From Chrysogorgia sp. JL179-B06 (Eukaryota > Cnidaria > Anthozoa > Scleralcyonacea > Chrysogorgiidae), in contig JAYKKM010000001.1 in NCBI GenBank assembly GCA_035772405.1, positions 186,001 to 250,000 of the forward strand: a DNA stretch of 64,000 bases. The letters are read 5' to 3'. Positions 1 to 11,354 of the stretch are shown here, in pieces. The notes beneath the pieces were generated by a model, which saw only the letters and a program-made list of their open reading frames with translations, was not told where the DNA came from and searched no databases. Numbering within the stretch: position 1 is the first letter of the stretch; each line of letters opens with the position of its first letter. The translations under genes were made by a program, and so were the position numbers.

Positions 1-690
1 TCTTCCTCCGCGCTTGTGGAGATAGTGCACAACTGCCTTGGCGGCGCATACGTGAGATTAATAGACACCGCTATTCTCAGTACATGCCCTTTTCGAACGT
101 GGTCCGTTTTTGAGCACTCTATTATCGCTATCAGTACATTTGGGTTATACTTGCTGTCGACCTTAATGTCACTTAGCGCAAGATGCATCCGTGAGTCGAA
201 TTTATTGGAGCTTGTAGTAATTTCCCCAGAGCGCAACGAAAAACAACCGTACAATGCTGTGCAGCACGCTACCGGCAAAATAGAGTATCTATATATTTGT
301 TCAGGTCTAGAGGCGGATAAAATCTTTCTAAAATCTCAAATGTGACCGGGAGACCCACCTTGGGCACGCTTTATTCCCCTTAAGACGCGTTGTCGTTGTA
401 GAAAATTGCTCAAAGGATTCGATGTGCAAAGACCGCACGCCTGCTAAAGATACTTTAATTGACTCAGCTTTTAATACGCGCGAAAGGTGCGATGCAAACG
501 TTATTAAGCATGCCCACTCGCTTGCGGGCAGAGGGGAACCATTCTTGTTCACCAACTGGCTCCAGTGACAAAACTCTAAGAATCTGCGTTGAGCAGTCGA
601 ATATTTCGCCGAGTTGAACCAGACCTTGGCACATCAATTCCCTTGTTCGATTTGTCAGAGCTGCAATGTCAGCCGCGCTAGCCAATCTTG
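1..690 (-). pseudogene. Tyrosine recombinase pseudogene (YR retrotransposon), partial
   Basis: Two minus-strand frames give YR-like sequence. Around 685-600 is a recombinase N-terminus (DIAALTNRTRELM). Around 500-410 is the SAM-like core-binding helix pattern (SIKVSLAGVRSLHIE). Around 270-110, in another frame, is the catalytic-domain start with the Arg box (FSLRSGEIT) followed by HLALSDIKVDS and ECSKTDHVRKG. The enzyme would splice the reverse-transcribed circle back into the genome. Frameshifts between the blocks show it is dead. The HxxR and Tyr boxes would lie off the left edge. Confidence 0.65.
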
Positions 691-734
691 AGGTGTGTTC
701 ACGGGTGTCGGGTTGGCTTGCTGTGCTAGTCGGC

Positions 735-1045
735 TGGAAGCCTGCATGTTAAAACGAGACGAAGCATCAACCACCACATTAGTTTTACGGCACATATATA
801 GCCATCAATTTGAAGTTGTGTTCGCGCAGACACGAGAAAAAGTGCGCGAAGGCGGTGCATTATCTTGTCATCTTTTGCCGGACGTGATGACAGAAACTAC
901 GCTCTCTTTGTCGCACAGGAACTGAACCCATTTACGAGACCACTCCCTATCCCAAATATGGCATGTGAGCACAATGGGGTACAGTTCGTTATAAGCGATT
1001 GCCAAAGGCCGTTGTGACGCTGACCAGGCGTTTTTAATAGTTTAG
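735..1045 (-). pseudogene. RNase H domain remnant of YR retrotransposon
   Basis: On the minus strand, one frame with several stops reads NELYPIVLTCHIWDREWS, then CDKESVVSVI, and near its end VVDASSRFNMQA. These match, in order, the RNase H blocks of YR retrotransposons seen intact in the downstream element at 9598-10263 (EWQELFPIYVA, SDNQSVVEILN, IADALSRFQM). At least two in-frame stops prevent function. It lies between the gag and recombinase remnants, as expected. Confidence 0.55.
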
Positions 1046-1054
1046 CTGACCTCT

Positions 1055-1315
1055 TTGAATGGTTACGACGTTCGCGAACTTTTACATTATTTAGACGACT
1101 ATTTTACCATGGGCCCCGCAGATATGGGTATTTGCGCAACTCTGCTGAAAGCCATCAATCGCCGGAGAAGTGCGAAGGGCCTACCACCCGCCTCAGGGTT
1201 CGAGCATAAGCCGAAGGGAAGAGACACGCGTCCTAGACCGACTTCTTTGACGAGATACTCGTCTATTATTAACAGATGTTTATACCCTTTACTTTCCGGC
1301 GATCCGGATGTATAA
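1055..1315 (+). pseudogene. Reverse transcriptase fragment, inverted relative to its element
   Basis: The translated fragment contains LLHYLDDYFTMGPAD followed by a Cys and a hydrophobic segment, the catalytic YxDD box of YR-retrotransposon reverse transcriptases (compare HMLDDFF in the RT at 10206-11354). It is on the plus strand while gag, RNase H and recombinase remnants on both sides are on the minus strand, implying a local inversion of roughly 300 bp. Similarity fades downstream of about residue 45. Non-functional. Confidence 0.5.
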
Positions 1316-1346
1316 TTAATTGCATCTGTACGCTAGTTCGTTAAGT

Positions 1347-1871
1347 TTAGTTGTGAGGCCACATGGACTTTTGGCAAAGTTTGTAAAAAAGGTTCGACGC
1401 TGCGGCTTTGAGGCGAAATGCGCGATCGTAATTATACCAACACACGCCGCTGTAACGCTTGGCCATGCGTATAATGAGCGCCATGTTAGCCAGCAGATCG
1501 CGCGATCTACGTGTAAAGGCAGCTGAAACCTGCATGCATGTCAACATATCTAACACCTCTTGTTTCTTTCGCGCGGTGACTATAGTTACAGGCACGATCG
1601 AGCCCCTTTGATGATAAATGAAGGCGATTCGGTCGTTGGGGCCTCTAAATTTTTGGCCATCTCGAGAAACTAATTTTCTGGTGTTGTCGAGACGACTTTC
1701 GGTGGGATTGGCGAGCGACCGGGCCCGAAGGAAAAACGCTTGGTAATTCTGAGCATTTGTCAAGAAGTTCGAGCGTCCAGTTTCGCCTACGTTTGCCTGA
1801 ATGTAGAGTTTCCTGCCCGGGGACTTGCAATGCCATTGATGAATGCCAACAAATAAAGGAGCAGTTAACAT
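1347..1871 (-). pseudogene. Gag-like fragment of YR retrotransposon
   Basis: The C-terminal third reads IIRMAKRYSGVCWYNYDRAF and then RLKAAASN. This parallels IIRSTARKFRGLAWYSYDID followed by FRRKAAKNPS in the gag of the intact Ngaro element (11185-12471). The N-terminal part has no visible counterpart and the zinc knuckle is missing. A decayed gag is the best reading; the open frame may be partly fortuitous. Confidence 0.5.
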
Positions 1872-2140
1872 ACCTTGCTGTGAGTGACGGCTATGAATCG
1901 CTGGTCATACCTGAACCGAACGGGCCATTGCGACTCCATACCTTTTCTCCGCACTGTTTCCCGGAGTGGTGTCGCCAAGTTGCTCGAGAGCCTGGATTCG
2001 TCCGTGTTGTCCTGACTGTTGTCCATTCGCTTGCGCTACAGCTTGCGTTACCACTTCGACCAAGCTAGTTCGGAATTTGATTGACTGGAAGGCATGCAAG
2101 TGACCAATTGATACTTGTTCGTGCGTGTATCGTACCACTG

Positions 2141-3178
2141 CTACTCCCTCCGTCGTTCCCTGTCTCCATTTCTATTTTTGCCATTTTCTTTACTTCTCGT
2201 CTGCTACTGATACTCCGCTATGTCTTCGCTGTGCCGTCATCAGGCGCAATGCTCAGCCAAGCATGGTTTGCCTCTCATATAACCACTTGCATACTCGCCC
2301 CCAAGCCTTGCGCAGTTCATTAGTTGTTAACCTTGGTTATCTAATAACCTCATTTAAAAACGGGTGACGTAAATTTGACACTTAAAACGGGTGTTCCCAT
2401 TTGGATACGAAATACATGTGTGTGGTGTGTACCAACAGTAGGAGTAGATAGCGATTGTGAATAGTGTGAGAATTTGTATATTTGTATATTTGTATAATAT
2501 ATGGGGTCATAATGTTATTATATAGACTTAGAATGAACATGAGTTTAGTTAGTGCATGTATATATCATATTAACTAGGAGTTACTATCGCAAGGAAAGTG
2601 CTGCCTTTTTGCCACATGAACTGAATGCAAAATTAACTTGTACAAATACAAAGCCACACTGTATGTATCAATTTATTTTGTAGTCAAAATGGTTTGAAAA
2701 GTGTACAAAAACTACTTCCAGTTCACAAATCACAAACCAACACATTGGAGTGGGTTATTGTCAACACTGAATTTTTGGTACCAACTACCAACCATAATGG
2801 ATTTGAAGTTCTAAACATCAATAGAAATATGCTATCAGAAATAGAATAGTTTGGAATTCAGAATGACACATGTCTATAAATCATTGTCGTGTCATTTGTT
2901 GACTATTCTTGTTTAATAGATGTACTGTAGATGCTGCATCTGGAATTTTTACTTTTTGGTAATCAAATGTTTCCTAACATGAACATTTAAACTTACTGGC
3001 ATCACTTTAAATGATGAACTATGGAGTTTCAAAGACAATAAATGATGCATTGTCTCCTGAGCTGCATAATCTCTTTCACCAAGAGATTTCATAACTATCT
3101 TCAATAGCTCTACGGGGGTCAGTATTACTGTCAACATTTTTTACGATAGAATTGAATGCTTGTTTCAAACTCTAATTT
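2141..3178. other. AT-rich stretch without recognised genes
   Basis: No convincing coding sequence, RNA gene or repeat was seen. Base composition becomes clearly AT-rich after about 2370, unlike the balanced composition to the left, so the edge of the old retrotransposon may lie near there. Confidence 0.5.
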
Positions 3179-3469
3179 AATAATCACGGTCGTGTTAAAC
3201 TATAGAAACTGAGACAGAGGCATTGGTTGTAATGAATTGTGGCAAAAAGAGATAGCAAGAAAGTAGTTGGACCGGGAGGAGGGTGTCCTATCCGGCGGCC
3301 TGAAATGGGGATCGCCCATTTCAGAGAGACATTGACGAAGTCTGAGGGGTGCTCAGCCCTTGTAGGTCAAAAAATGCCTTAGCCCATCCAAATCCTTCAC
3401 GTGGGTGAAGTGTGTGAGGCACAGCACTTCTGTGAAGTGATAAGGATGTCACTGCACTTCCTGCCACTC
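3179..3469 (-). repeat. Ngaro split direct repeat B2 (outer 3' end)
   Basis: About 290 bp, nearly identical to 3911-4195. Both start TAATCACGGTCGTGTTAAAC and end at CACTTCCTGCCAC; this copy has two extra bases (TG) near the right side. The outer boundary at about 3179 is set by where similarity to the other copy stops. Confidence 0.85.
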
Positions 3470-3575
3470 ATTAAGTTATAATTAAATCTTAAACTTGTTT
3501 AAAGTTATTTACAACAATTACTTCTATGATATTTAAATATGTGAATTGTTATTACAAAAGGGATGTGGTGGGTGG

Positions 3576-3910
3576 GAGAAAAACTCCTGCTTAGATAACG
3601 CTTTTCTTGTGAACTCTTGCTCTGGCTGTGACAGAATGATCACCGCCTCTTTTGCCGAATTCACTTATACCGTTGCCTCAAGGCGGAATGTTTTGGTAGG
3701 TATTATATTTTGATAAGAGTTTAGGTTTGGTTTAATCTATTTCTTAATCTGAGTACTAAAGTGGTTTTCATTGCTTATCTTGCTTTTGCACCTGAGAGTA
3801 ATTTTATGTTTGCCATGTGGGAAACAGCGGCTGCTCCAGGCTAAGAGATTGTATTATCTCTCACTCCCTTTTATTAACCTTAATTTGTTCAATAACAAAT
3901 TTATAATTAA
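3576..3910 (-). repeat. Ngaro split direct repeat A2
   Basis: About 335 bp, nearly identical to the A1 copy at 12476-12809. It begins at AAAACTCCTGCTTAGATAAC and ends in TAACAAATTTATAATT, and it abuts repeat B1 directly as expected for the A2/B1 junction of split direct repeats. Confidence 0.85.
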
Positions 3911-4195
3911 TAATCACGGTCGTGTTAAACTATAGAAACTGAGACAGAGGCATTGGTTGTAATGAATTGTGGCAAAAAGAGATAGCAAGAAAGTAGTTGG
4001 ACCGGGAGGAGGGTGTCCTATCCGGCGGCCTGAAATGGGGATCGCCCATTTCAGAGAGACATTGACGAAGTCTGAGGGGTGCTCAGCCCTTGTAGGTCAA
4101 AAAATGCCTTAGCCCATCCAAATCCTTCACGTGGGTGAAGTGTGTGAGGCACAGCACTTCTGTGAAGTGATAAGGATGTCACCACTTCCTGCCAC
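3911..4195 (-). repeat. Ngaro split direct repeat B1
   Basis: Second copy of the B repeat, lying just downstream (in element orientation) of the recombinase gene and its short 3' untranslated part (4196-4431). Confidence 0.85.
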
Positions 4196-4431
4196 GAATT
4201 AAACGCAGTGATAATTCCCCCACTGAAGATTTTGGATGTATTACTTAAGTTATAACATAAATTTATTTAGAGGTTAAACCGAAGAATGGTGTAACACCGA
4301 ACTAGATATTCTAAATATTCTTTTGAACAGAACTAGATATTCTAAATAATATTATTCCTAATTTCCTAAATATGTTTTTGCAGAAAAATATTTATGTAGC
4401 ATTGTAGCCTAAATTCTAAAATTATTTTAAA

Positions 4432-4636
4432 TTACTGAATCACGGTCCTTGTGAGTTGATCAGGAATAGTCAGGAGAACTTCTTTTGGAGTATGGATATA
4501 CGTCTCGAAACAGTCAGAAGACCAACGTCCAAGGGTTTTTATCAGCCATGTTGGGACACCAACGGCACCAGCGGTAGTAGCAGCTCCAATTCTGAAGCTG
4601 TGAGTTGCGTATTCGGTTGAATTGCGGCCACAGATT
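4432..4636 (-). pseudogene. Tyrosine recombinase, C-terminal part (cut off by Harbinger)
   Basis: On the minus strand an open frame of 68 codons runs from the Harbinger target duplication to a TAA at 4432. It contains the catalytic HxxR box (HSFRIGAATTAG), the GRW box (KTLGRW) and the nucleophile Tyr region (CFETYIHTP). These complete the recombinase whose N-terminal part with the first catalytic Arg is at 8826-9631. The reading frame on the two sides matches exactly when the transposon and one 3-bp duplication are discounted. Confidence 0.9.
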
Positions 4637-4671
4637 AGCGAACTTAAGCAGTTGACGTTTTCGCCGCGACG
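4637..4671 (+). repeat. Harbinger left terminal inverted repeat
   Basis: 35 bp, perfectly complementary to 8791-8825; similarity stops at base 36. Confidence 0.93.
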
Positions 4672-4811
4672 GCAACGTCAGAAGCTAATAAGGACTGGAA
4701 CGAGTGCTAATGCGCATGTCAGGCGCGAATGACCTGGCGTCATCCTCACGGCGACGACGTGATTTTCGCCAATTTGCCGTTGTGGGTGAACGTGAGAATT
4801 TATGACCGGTT

Positions 4812-6051
4812 ATGGCTGAACTAATAGGAAAAACTGCAGTAGTTACTGTAACTAAACCAACGTAAGTACTTATATTTATTTATTAACGGTTATTAGCTCG
4901 TATTTGATGACCCTTGCTAGAATTGACAATATTTTATGTTATAAATTCAGTTAATACATATACTGATATAGCATTTATATTTTATAGAGGTCAGATTTCG
5001 TAGTTTATATGTTTTCATTCACAATAGTTTGAATATAGTTTGCTAATGCTGTCTATATATGGCTTACAATTTGATGAATTTAGCTTCCTAAAAGGGTTAA
5101 ATGCATGTGATCATAAATCAAGCTTTGATATTAAATAAACAAACGATCTCTCATCTCAATAGTTAAATGACCAATTGCCATCTTTTTAACTTGGAAACCA
5201 AATTTTGATTTGATTTTGCAACTACCTAACTGAACATAACAAATTTTGATTGTTTGGGGCTACAATTTCCTAATTAATTTTATAGGCAAATGGAGTGGAG
5301 CAACAACCACGACATTTTGTTTCTGAGAGAGGTATTGGTTTCAAATATTTATGAAACCAGGAAAGGAAGTAGCGAGAGAGGTAAAATATGGGATGATGTA
5401 GCAGAAAGGCTAAACAAATTGAGTACTCCAAAATTCCAAGTTATTAAAAGATCTTTGAGAGATAGACTTAATTTGCTTATAAGCAAATACAAAGCAAAAA
5501 ACAGAGAAGAGGAAAGAGCAAGTGGTATTAGTCCAGATTTACAAGAGATTGATGTTCTGTTAGATGAAATTTGTGCAAAAGAGGAAGAATCAGTGATCAA
5601 TAATACTGATAACGAATCAAAGAAGAAAAAAGCAGAACAAGACAAAGCAACTGCAGAAGAAATGAGAACCAAAGCAATGGAATCCATGGGGGAGACCAAA
5701 AAGAGGAAAGAGAAAAATGGTGAAGAGTGTTCCTCCACTAAGAGAACCAGAAGAGGTACAAATGATGCAATGGATTATTTAAAGGAAAAAGTAAGGAGTA
5801 ATATATTACTGAAAGAGAAAAAATTTGACCTGCGACAAAAAGAAGAGTCGAAAAGGGATGCGATGTTGGGGCAACAAGCCAAAATACAGCAAGACATGCT
5901 TGGGTTACTCCAACAACAACAACAAGACCAGCAAAAACAACAGCAGCTTTATCAACAACAACACATGCAAACAATGCAAACCATGCTTCAACAACAGCAA
6001 CTTCAAACTCAGGCAATGATGTCTCTCCTTGAAAAGTTTGCATCAAAATAG
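4812..6051 (+). CDS. Harbinger Myb/trihelix-like DNA-binding protein (two exons)
   Basis: Exon 1 runs 4812-4861 (ATG, then donor GTAAGT at 4862). Exon 2 runs 5286-6051, after an acceptor ending TTATAG. The join is in frame and gives 271 residues. The N-terminal third holds a Myb/SANT-trihelix-like domain: a Trp-containing WSNNHDILFLREVL helix, KIWDDVAERLN, then basic VIKRSLRDRLNLL. The middle is charged and lysine-rich, a probable nuclear localisation region. The C-terminal 60 residues are a Gln-rich coiled coil. In this superfamily the Myb-like partner brings the transposase to the nucleus and to the transposon ends. Without splicing, a start at 5290 would still give 253 residues. Confidence 0.88.
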
Positions 6052-6119
6052 ACCTTTTGTTTATTGATATTGTGTTGACTTTAGACTTAAATGTGTTTTT
6101 TTAATCTCTTGTTATTGGG

Positions 6120-6337
6120 CAACCCAATAGCTCTTCCTTAAATTGACTGTATTGTACGACAGTCAAATTAACAATCCCACAAGCAGTTTGTTGACCATGA
6201 AAACATTTAAGTGGTATTTTAATATGATGTTAGGGTCAGTTTCCCTGTAGGGAGCCAGCTTAAATTGACTGTCACAGTCAATTTGAATACATAGTTATAA
6301 TTAGCATATACAGTCAATTTAAGGAAGAGACTGGGCT
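6120..6337. repeat. Small fold-back repeat inside Harbinger
   Basis: Outer arms CTTCCTTAAATTGACTGTA (6133-6151) and its complement (6309-6327) are perfect; further AATTGACTGT copies in both orientations lie between them. It looks like a small MITE or hairpin in the 3' untranslated region of the Myb-like gene. The 6052-6558 stretch holds nothing else recognisable. Confidence 0.55.
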
Positions 6338-6554
6338 GTATTATCACATCCATTTTAAATTGTTGTAAAGATGGAATATTTCATACTTTGTTAAACCTTT
6401 TATATTGAAACTCTTGCTTGCTATATATTGATATATGAATATTTTACTTTATATAAATATTTTAATTTATGTAAAGTTTAAACTTTAAAGTTATTGTATT
6501 GTATATACAGAAATATATTTATGGAACTAATTAGATTATGTACTTTTTACAATC

Positions 6555-7169
<615 letters not shown>

Positions 7170-7240
7170 GTCAGGACAGTATTTATAAAAATAGTATATA
7201 ACAATAATAGTACACTATCTGCATACAGTAACTTGTCTAT

Positions 7241-8685
7241 TCAGTTAAAATACTCCTGCAATGTTGGAGGCTGTACGTTAAAAAATTCTACAGTTTGATT
7301 GCCATACATGCATGTTAATGCATTCCTGAGTAGGGAACAGACAACATACATTTTTCCTACACTACTCATCCCTATCTTGAGATTTTTTTTAAAATCGAGG
7401 AATTTAAAATAATTTATTATATCCCCGAATAACCATTCCACTGATACTCTTGTGGAACTCATGCGTGAATTAAAAAGATGCATCTGGTTGGTAAGAGCTG
7501 CTCCCCTGAATGGTGCTTGCAGGTGGATGCTTAAAGGGTAGGCAGGATCTCCATATAAACACATTTGCTGGTGTGTTGTTGAGAAAGCATGTCTTTCCAT
7601 GTCTTGCAAAAGGCCAGAACTTGCCAGCATTGCTGAGTCATGTCTTTTCCCCTCTATTAAAATAAATTACATAGATTTCAATATATAATTCCTCTATTAA
7701 ACCCCCATTACAAGTGGTGCTTATCAATTTTATGTAATCAAGAGGGGTGGTTATTGGAGGGGGCTTGAAACAAGAATATTTAATTTTCCAAGTCAGAGTA
7801 AGAAAAACTGAAATCTAAAACCAAATTTAAAGATTTTCTATTCATGGCATTAGAGAGAGAGAGAGAGAAAATAGATGTTTTTGATTGTTTGTTCCCCGTT
7901 TGATGTTTTCTTGGGGGAAGGACTTATTATATAAGGAGGACTTATTATACTGTATAAAGTTTGGGATGACAGACATAATACACAATACACATATTATTCA
8001 AGAATGAAGGTAAGTATACCATACCCATTGGTCCATAAAGATGAGCAATCATCCCATTTGGTATTACCATGGATTGAAATTTAAGAGCATGTACTTTCTT
8101 GTGGCCATTGTACATAACTCTTTGGTTTTTTCTGGGTCTACAAATCGGACGAACAGTTCCGTCTATAAAACCAAAACAGTTGGACAGAGGAGCTCCTTTT
8201 CTATATACAGCATCAGCATAAATCTCCAAGAGATCAGGGCTTAGAAGAGTGTTATTCCATTGAATAATTCTGTGGCAATGCGTGTCAAATATGTAGTTCA
8301 TTACGTGATTTGTTATCATGCATATTTCTGGCACTGGTCTGCCGAACAGCGGTATCATGTCCCCATACCTGCAAGGATATGCGAAGCGTTTTAATAGCAT
8401 ACACATTCCTTCTAGTCCATTGGCGACACTCCTCTGATATGTTCTCCATGTTTGAGGTATCTGCAGAGCTTCAGCTAAAGCTTTGAGGTCTCTCTTCACC
8501 ACACGAAAATCTGCTTTACACTCGGCCTCTTCTAGCTCGTCAAAGTCGAATGTTGGGTTGTTCTCGTAGCTGAAGTCAGGATTTTTTGAGTAATAATGAT
8601 CGTATAGAACAACGAATTCGTCATCTGAAATAACTTCTTCTGCGTACGAGTAGACTAAAAGCTCTCGAAGATTTCTAAATGACAT
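7241..8685 (-). CDS. PIF/Harbinger DDE transposase (two exons)
   Basis: Exon 1 is 8685-8025 and exon 2 is 7653-7241; the 371-bp intron (8024-7654) has a GT donor and a pyrimidine-poor AG acceptor. The join is in frame, gives 357 residues and recreates the family motif EGKRHDSAML at the junction. Catalytic residues are visible: Asp175 (FGFIDGTV), Asp256 (YGDPAYPL) and Glu293 (RVSVEWLFG), a DDE_Tnp_4 arrangement. The enzyme cuts and joins the transposon ends. A GA microsatellite lies in the intron. No stop or frameshift was seen, so the gene appears intact. Confidence 0.93.
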
Positions 8686-8790
8686 TTGGAAATGGTCGCC
8701 GTCGCCGACGCCAGGAACTTTGCTTAAGGTTTAAATTTTGAGCGCGAAAACGACGGCTAGTCCCAGTGTTACTCGGTCAACTCAACGTCG

Positions 8791-8825
8791 CGTCGCGGCG
8801 AAAACGTCAACTGCTTAAGTTCGCT
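8791..8825 (-). repeat. Harbinger right terminal inverted repeat
   Basis: 35 bp, exact reverse complement of 4637-4671; followed by the 3-bp target duplication ATT (8826-8828). Confidence 0.93.
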
Positions 8826-9631
8826 ATTGATAGAAGACGCCGAAGGTGCGTGGTCAGGGATGTACGAGTCAGAGGCAGGTTGTTCTTGAAACGGAAGAGC
8901 GATTCGTGGTTGTTGTGATGCGGATGTTGCAAAAGATAGTTGCGCATTGCCCGGACTGGGCAGAGATTGTTCTTAGTTGTTGCAATTAACAAACGACATC
9001 CCACGCGAAAAGGATCGGTCTTTGACTGTTTAATGAGGACTTCGTAGTAGGTTGGTGAGGTGATGCTTGGGTAGAAGGTTATGTCGTTAGCTGTAAGGTG
9101 AACGGATGCGTCGAAAGGACCATTGGTGGTAAACTCACTACAGCGGAGAAAGGCGAAGAATGCCAAGGTGAATGCTGCCCAGAGCATGACGTAGTCAGTA
9201 TCAAAAGTTAGCTGAGGTTGAAGTACATTATAGAAACAGTACAGTATTTCAATAGTGATAGGACGGCGAATTCGCGTCGTTTGGCCTCGAGAACGTTTGA
9301 CCGCTTTTAAAATTTGAGTGAGATATGGCATTTTGTGCATTTTAACTGGGGATTGGAAGAGGATATGAAGGTGCGCTACACCTGCGAGATAATTTTTGAT
9401 TGTCGCGTAAGACAATGTAGTGGACATTTGAGCAACAAAATACACAAGTGTATTTTCTAAAGCTGGTACTAGTGGTGTACGAGGTGTTACAATTCCTTGA
9501 GATAGACAGAACTTAATAAATTGTTTAATCCCTGTAGCATACGTGCGGTGGGTCGCGGCCGACCAGGAATTTTTAAAGAGCGTTTGAACACGAAATGTTA
9601 AAACGGGGTCGTGAATTCCGGGATGATACAA
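8826..9631 (-). pseudogene. Tyrosine recombinase, N-terminal part (cut by Harbinger)
   Basis: The open frame begins in the overlap with the RNase H end (no ATG at the start, so it may be read by frameshift or reinitiation). It holds the SAM-like core-binding domain (SAATHRTYATGIKQFIKFCL) and the catalytic-domain start with the Arg box (AFFAFLRCSEFTT) and KQSKTDPFRVG. It runs into Harbinger and stops seven codons inside it. The rest of the enzyme, with HxxR and Tyr, is at 4432-4636. The intact protein would integrate the circular retrotransposon DNA. Confidence 0.9.
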
Positions 9632-10263
9632 GGCAGAGTGGAGGCGTTCGGAGCCAGTGTTCTGAATCGATCCATCTGAAATCGAGACAAAGCATCGGCT
9701 ATACCATTGTTTACACCGGGAACATGTCGGGCTTGGAAAAAAAAGTTGTAATTAAGGGTGTGTAATGTAATGGCCCTGACCAAGGTCATGATCTTATCTG
9801 ATTTTGATCTCTTCGAGTTTAAGATTTCGACAACAGATTGATTGTCGGACCAGAAAACTATCCGTTTGTTAGCCCACTTGTGACCCCATAGTTTGCAAGC
9901 TACGTAAATCGGGAAAAGCTCTTGCCATTCTATAGATATTCCTAGCTCCTTTGAAGTTGTTTGGTGGGGGAGCCACTTTCCTTGGAACCATTCGTTAGCT
10001 AGGAACCCCCCGTAGCCTATCGAACCAGATGCGTCTGTGAAAAGCTCAAGATCGGGGGACTGGGTTTTGGATTGCTCGAGAAAAAGGGAGACCCCATTCC
10101 AAAATTTCAAGAAAAGCTTCCACACTAACAAATCTTTTTGGAAACCACCAGAGCCCGGTAACCTAATGCGATGGCCAGGTTGGGTGACACCTCGCGTGAG
10201 GTTTATCATCCGTTGGAGAAAGACCCGGCCGGGAGCTGAAGATGCAGTTCGCGCAACGTGCAT
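9598..10263 (-). CDS. RNase H / RT C-terminal region of Ngaro element
   Basis: The frame begins in RT thumb-like sequence (APGRVFLQRMINLTRGV), then has an RNase H domain: ELFTDASGSIGYGGF (first Asp), SIEWQELFPIYVA (Glu), FWSDNQSVVEI (Asp) and IADALSRFQM (last Asp). RNase H would remove the RNA template during reverse transcription. It overlaps the RT frame by 58 bp in another frame. The canonical helix between TLREL and APGRV is missing, so a small deletion probably caused the shift. It overlaps the recombinase start by 34 bp. Confidence 0.85.
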   Translation of the reverse strand: MHVARTASSAPGRVFLQRMINLTRGVTQPGHRIRLPGSGGFQKDLLVWKLFLKFWNGVSLFLEQSKTQSPDLELFTDASGSIGYGGFLANEWFQGKWLPHQTTSKELGISIEWQELFPIYVACKLWGHKWANKRIVFWSDNQSVVEILNSKRSKSDKIMTLVRAITLHTLNYNFFFQARHVPGVNNGIADALSRFQMDRFRTLAPNASTLPCIIPEFTTPF

Positions 10264-11354
10264 GATGTTTTAGCCTCCCAGGAGCATACGGCTGTTTTGA
10301 GGCGCGCAAGCTTATCTTCAGGAAGACGAGCTTCCATTTTGGTTGAATCTAGGGTTATTCCTAAGAATTCGAGTACCGGAGATGGGGCAAAGGTCTTCCC
10401 CGGGGCAATAGGGATGTTTAGCTCAGTAAAGAGAGTAAGTAATTTACACAAAGTGGTGAGACAGTGTGACCTAGGCGCAGGTTCCACGAGAAAGAAATCA
10501 TCCAACATGTGTAGTACGTTTTGAACTTGAAGGGTGTTGTTAAGTAGCCATTCGACTGCGTCTGAGATAAGGTTAAAAAGAAAAGGTGCGCTACGAAGGC
10601 CAAAAGGGAGAACTTTGTCGAAATAGTAAAGATTCTTCCAACACATCCCAAGAAGTTCCCAGTCATCTGGGTGCACTGGGATATTACGAAAAGCCGACTG
10701 TATATCGGTTTTAGCCATGAGACAGTTTCGTCCTGACTTGATTACGAGGGAGATGGCGTCGTCTAGTTTGACATATTGTAGCGAGTAATCTTCCGGTGAA
10801 ATATGATCGTTAACACTTGTTCCGGCACCTTTTGGGTGGGAAAGATGGAATATCGTGCGCCACTTATTTGTATGTTTCTTAGGAACCAAGCCAATCGGAT
10901 AAACTTGAAAACAAGGAAACGGGATCTCTTTGAAAGGTCCAGCTGTGCGACCCAATTTGACCTCGTTAAGTAGGTTGTCTTCGACAATTTCCGGGTGAAT
11001 ATAAGCAGATTTTAGATTTTTGGCAAAATATGACTGCCGTGCTCCTTCGTAACCAATTTGAAAGCCATTACGCAAACCAGTGCACACAAAAGACACAAAT
11101 GAAGGATCAGGGTGATTAGTTAGTAGGGATTCCAAATGATCAACGTTAATGGGAGTGGATGGCTTGAGAGACTGAATATATGTTTTACTTTCTTTTGCGC
11201 TTATGGCTCTGTTCTTCAGTTGAACGTCGGCAATGGGTGTCGTATTCGCTGTGGAATTCGCCGCAGTTGGTGCAGCGGTGTTGGAAAGGGCATGGCTGTG
11301 TGGCGCATGGTTTTCCCCTGTTGAAATTGGCACAGAGTTGTTCTGATCGTGCAT
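10206..11354 (-). CDS. Ngaro reverse transcriptase
   Basis: Starts at ATG 11354 inside the gag 3' end (170-bp overlap, different frame). RT blocks in order: PIGLVPKKHTNKWRTIFHLS, MAKTDIQSAFRNIPVHPDD (first catalytic Asp), VLPFGLRSAPFLFN, HMLDDFFLVEP (catalytic DD) and LEFLGITLDS. The N-terminal 70 residues are Thr/Ala-rich linker. The protein copies element RNA into DNA. It ends prematurely at 10206, just after TLRELH, through what looks like a frameshifting deletion; the RNase H continues in the next frame. Confidence 0.9.
   Translation of the reverse strand: MHDQNNSVPISTGENHAPHSHALSNTAAPTAANSTANTTPIADVQLKNRAISAKESKTYIQSLKPSTPINVDHLESLLTNHPDPSFVSFVCTGLRNGFQIGYEGARQSYFAKNLKSAYIHPEIVEDNLLNEVKLGRTAGPFKEIPFPCFQVYPIGLVPKKHTNKWRTIFHLSHPKGAGTSVNDHISPEDYSLQYVKLDDAISLVIKSGRNCLMAKTDIQSAFRNIPVHPDDWELLGMCWKNLYYFDKVLPFGLRSAPFLFNLISDAVEWLLNNTLQVQNVLHMLDDFFLVEPAPRSHCLTTLCKLLTLFTELNIPIAPGKTFAPSPVLEFLGITLDSTKMEARLPEDKLARLKTAVCSWEAKTSCTLRELHLQLPAGSFSNG

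Larger units (their letters stand above)
1..2140 (-). mobile_element. Decayed tyrosine-recombinase retrotransposon (DIRS/Ngaro-like)
   Basis: Fragments of gag, reverse transcriptase, RNase H and tyrosine recombinase lie here in the order expected for a YR retrotransposon read on the minus strand (gag right, YR left). All contain stops or frameshifts. The RT piece is on the opposite strand, so an internal segment near 1050-1345 is probably inverted. The right limit is uncertain, and the recombinase C-terminus lies beyond the left edge. It is a different lineage from the better-preserved element at 3179-12809. Confidence 0.6.

Noticed and set aside
4637..4650. TTAA target duplication with TIR starting GCAG (piggyBac-like)
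   Set aside because: Similarity of the two ends extends outward to AGCGAAC, and the interrupted recombinase frame is restored only with the ATT duplication; the genes inside are Harbinger-type.
5349..5738. 129-codon antisense frame over the Myb-like gene
   Set aside because: Shadow of a lysine/glutamate-rich coding strand, giving Ser/Leu/Phe-rich nonsense; no motif.
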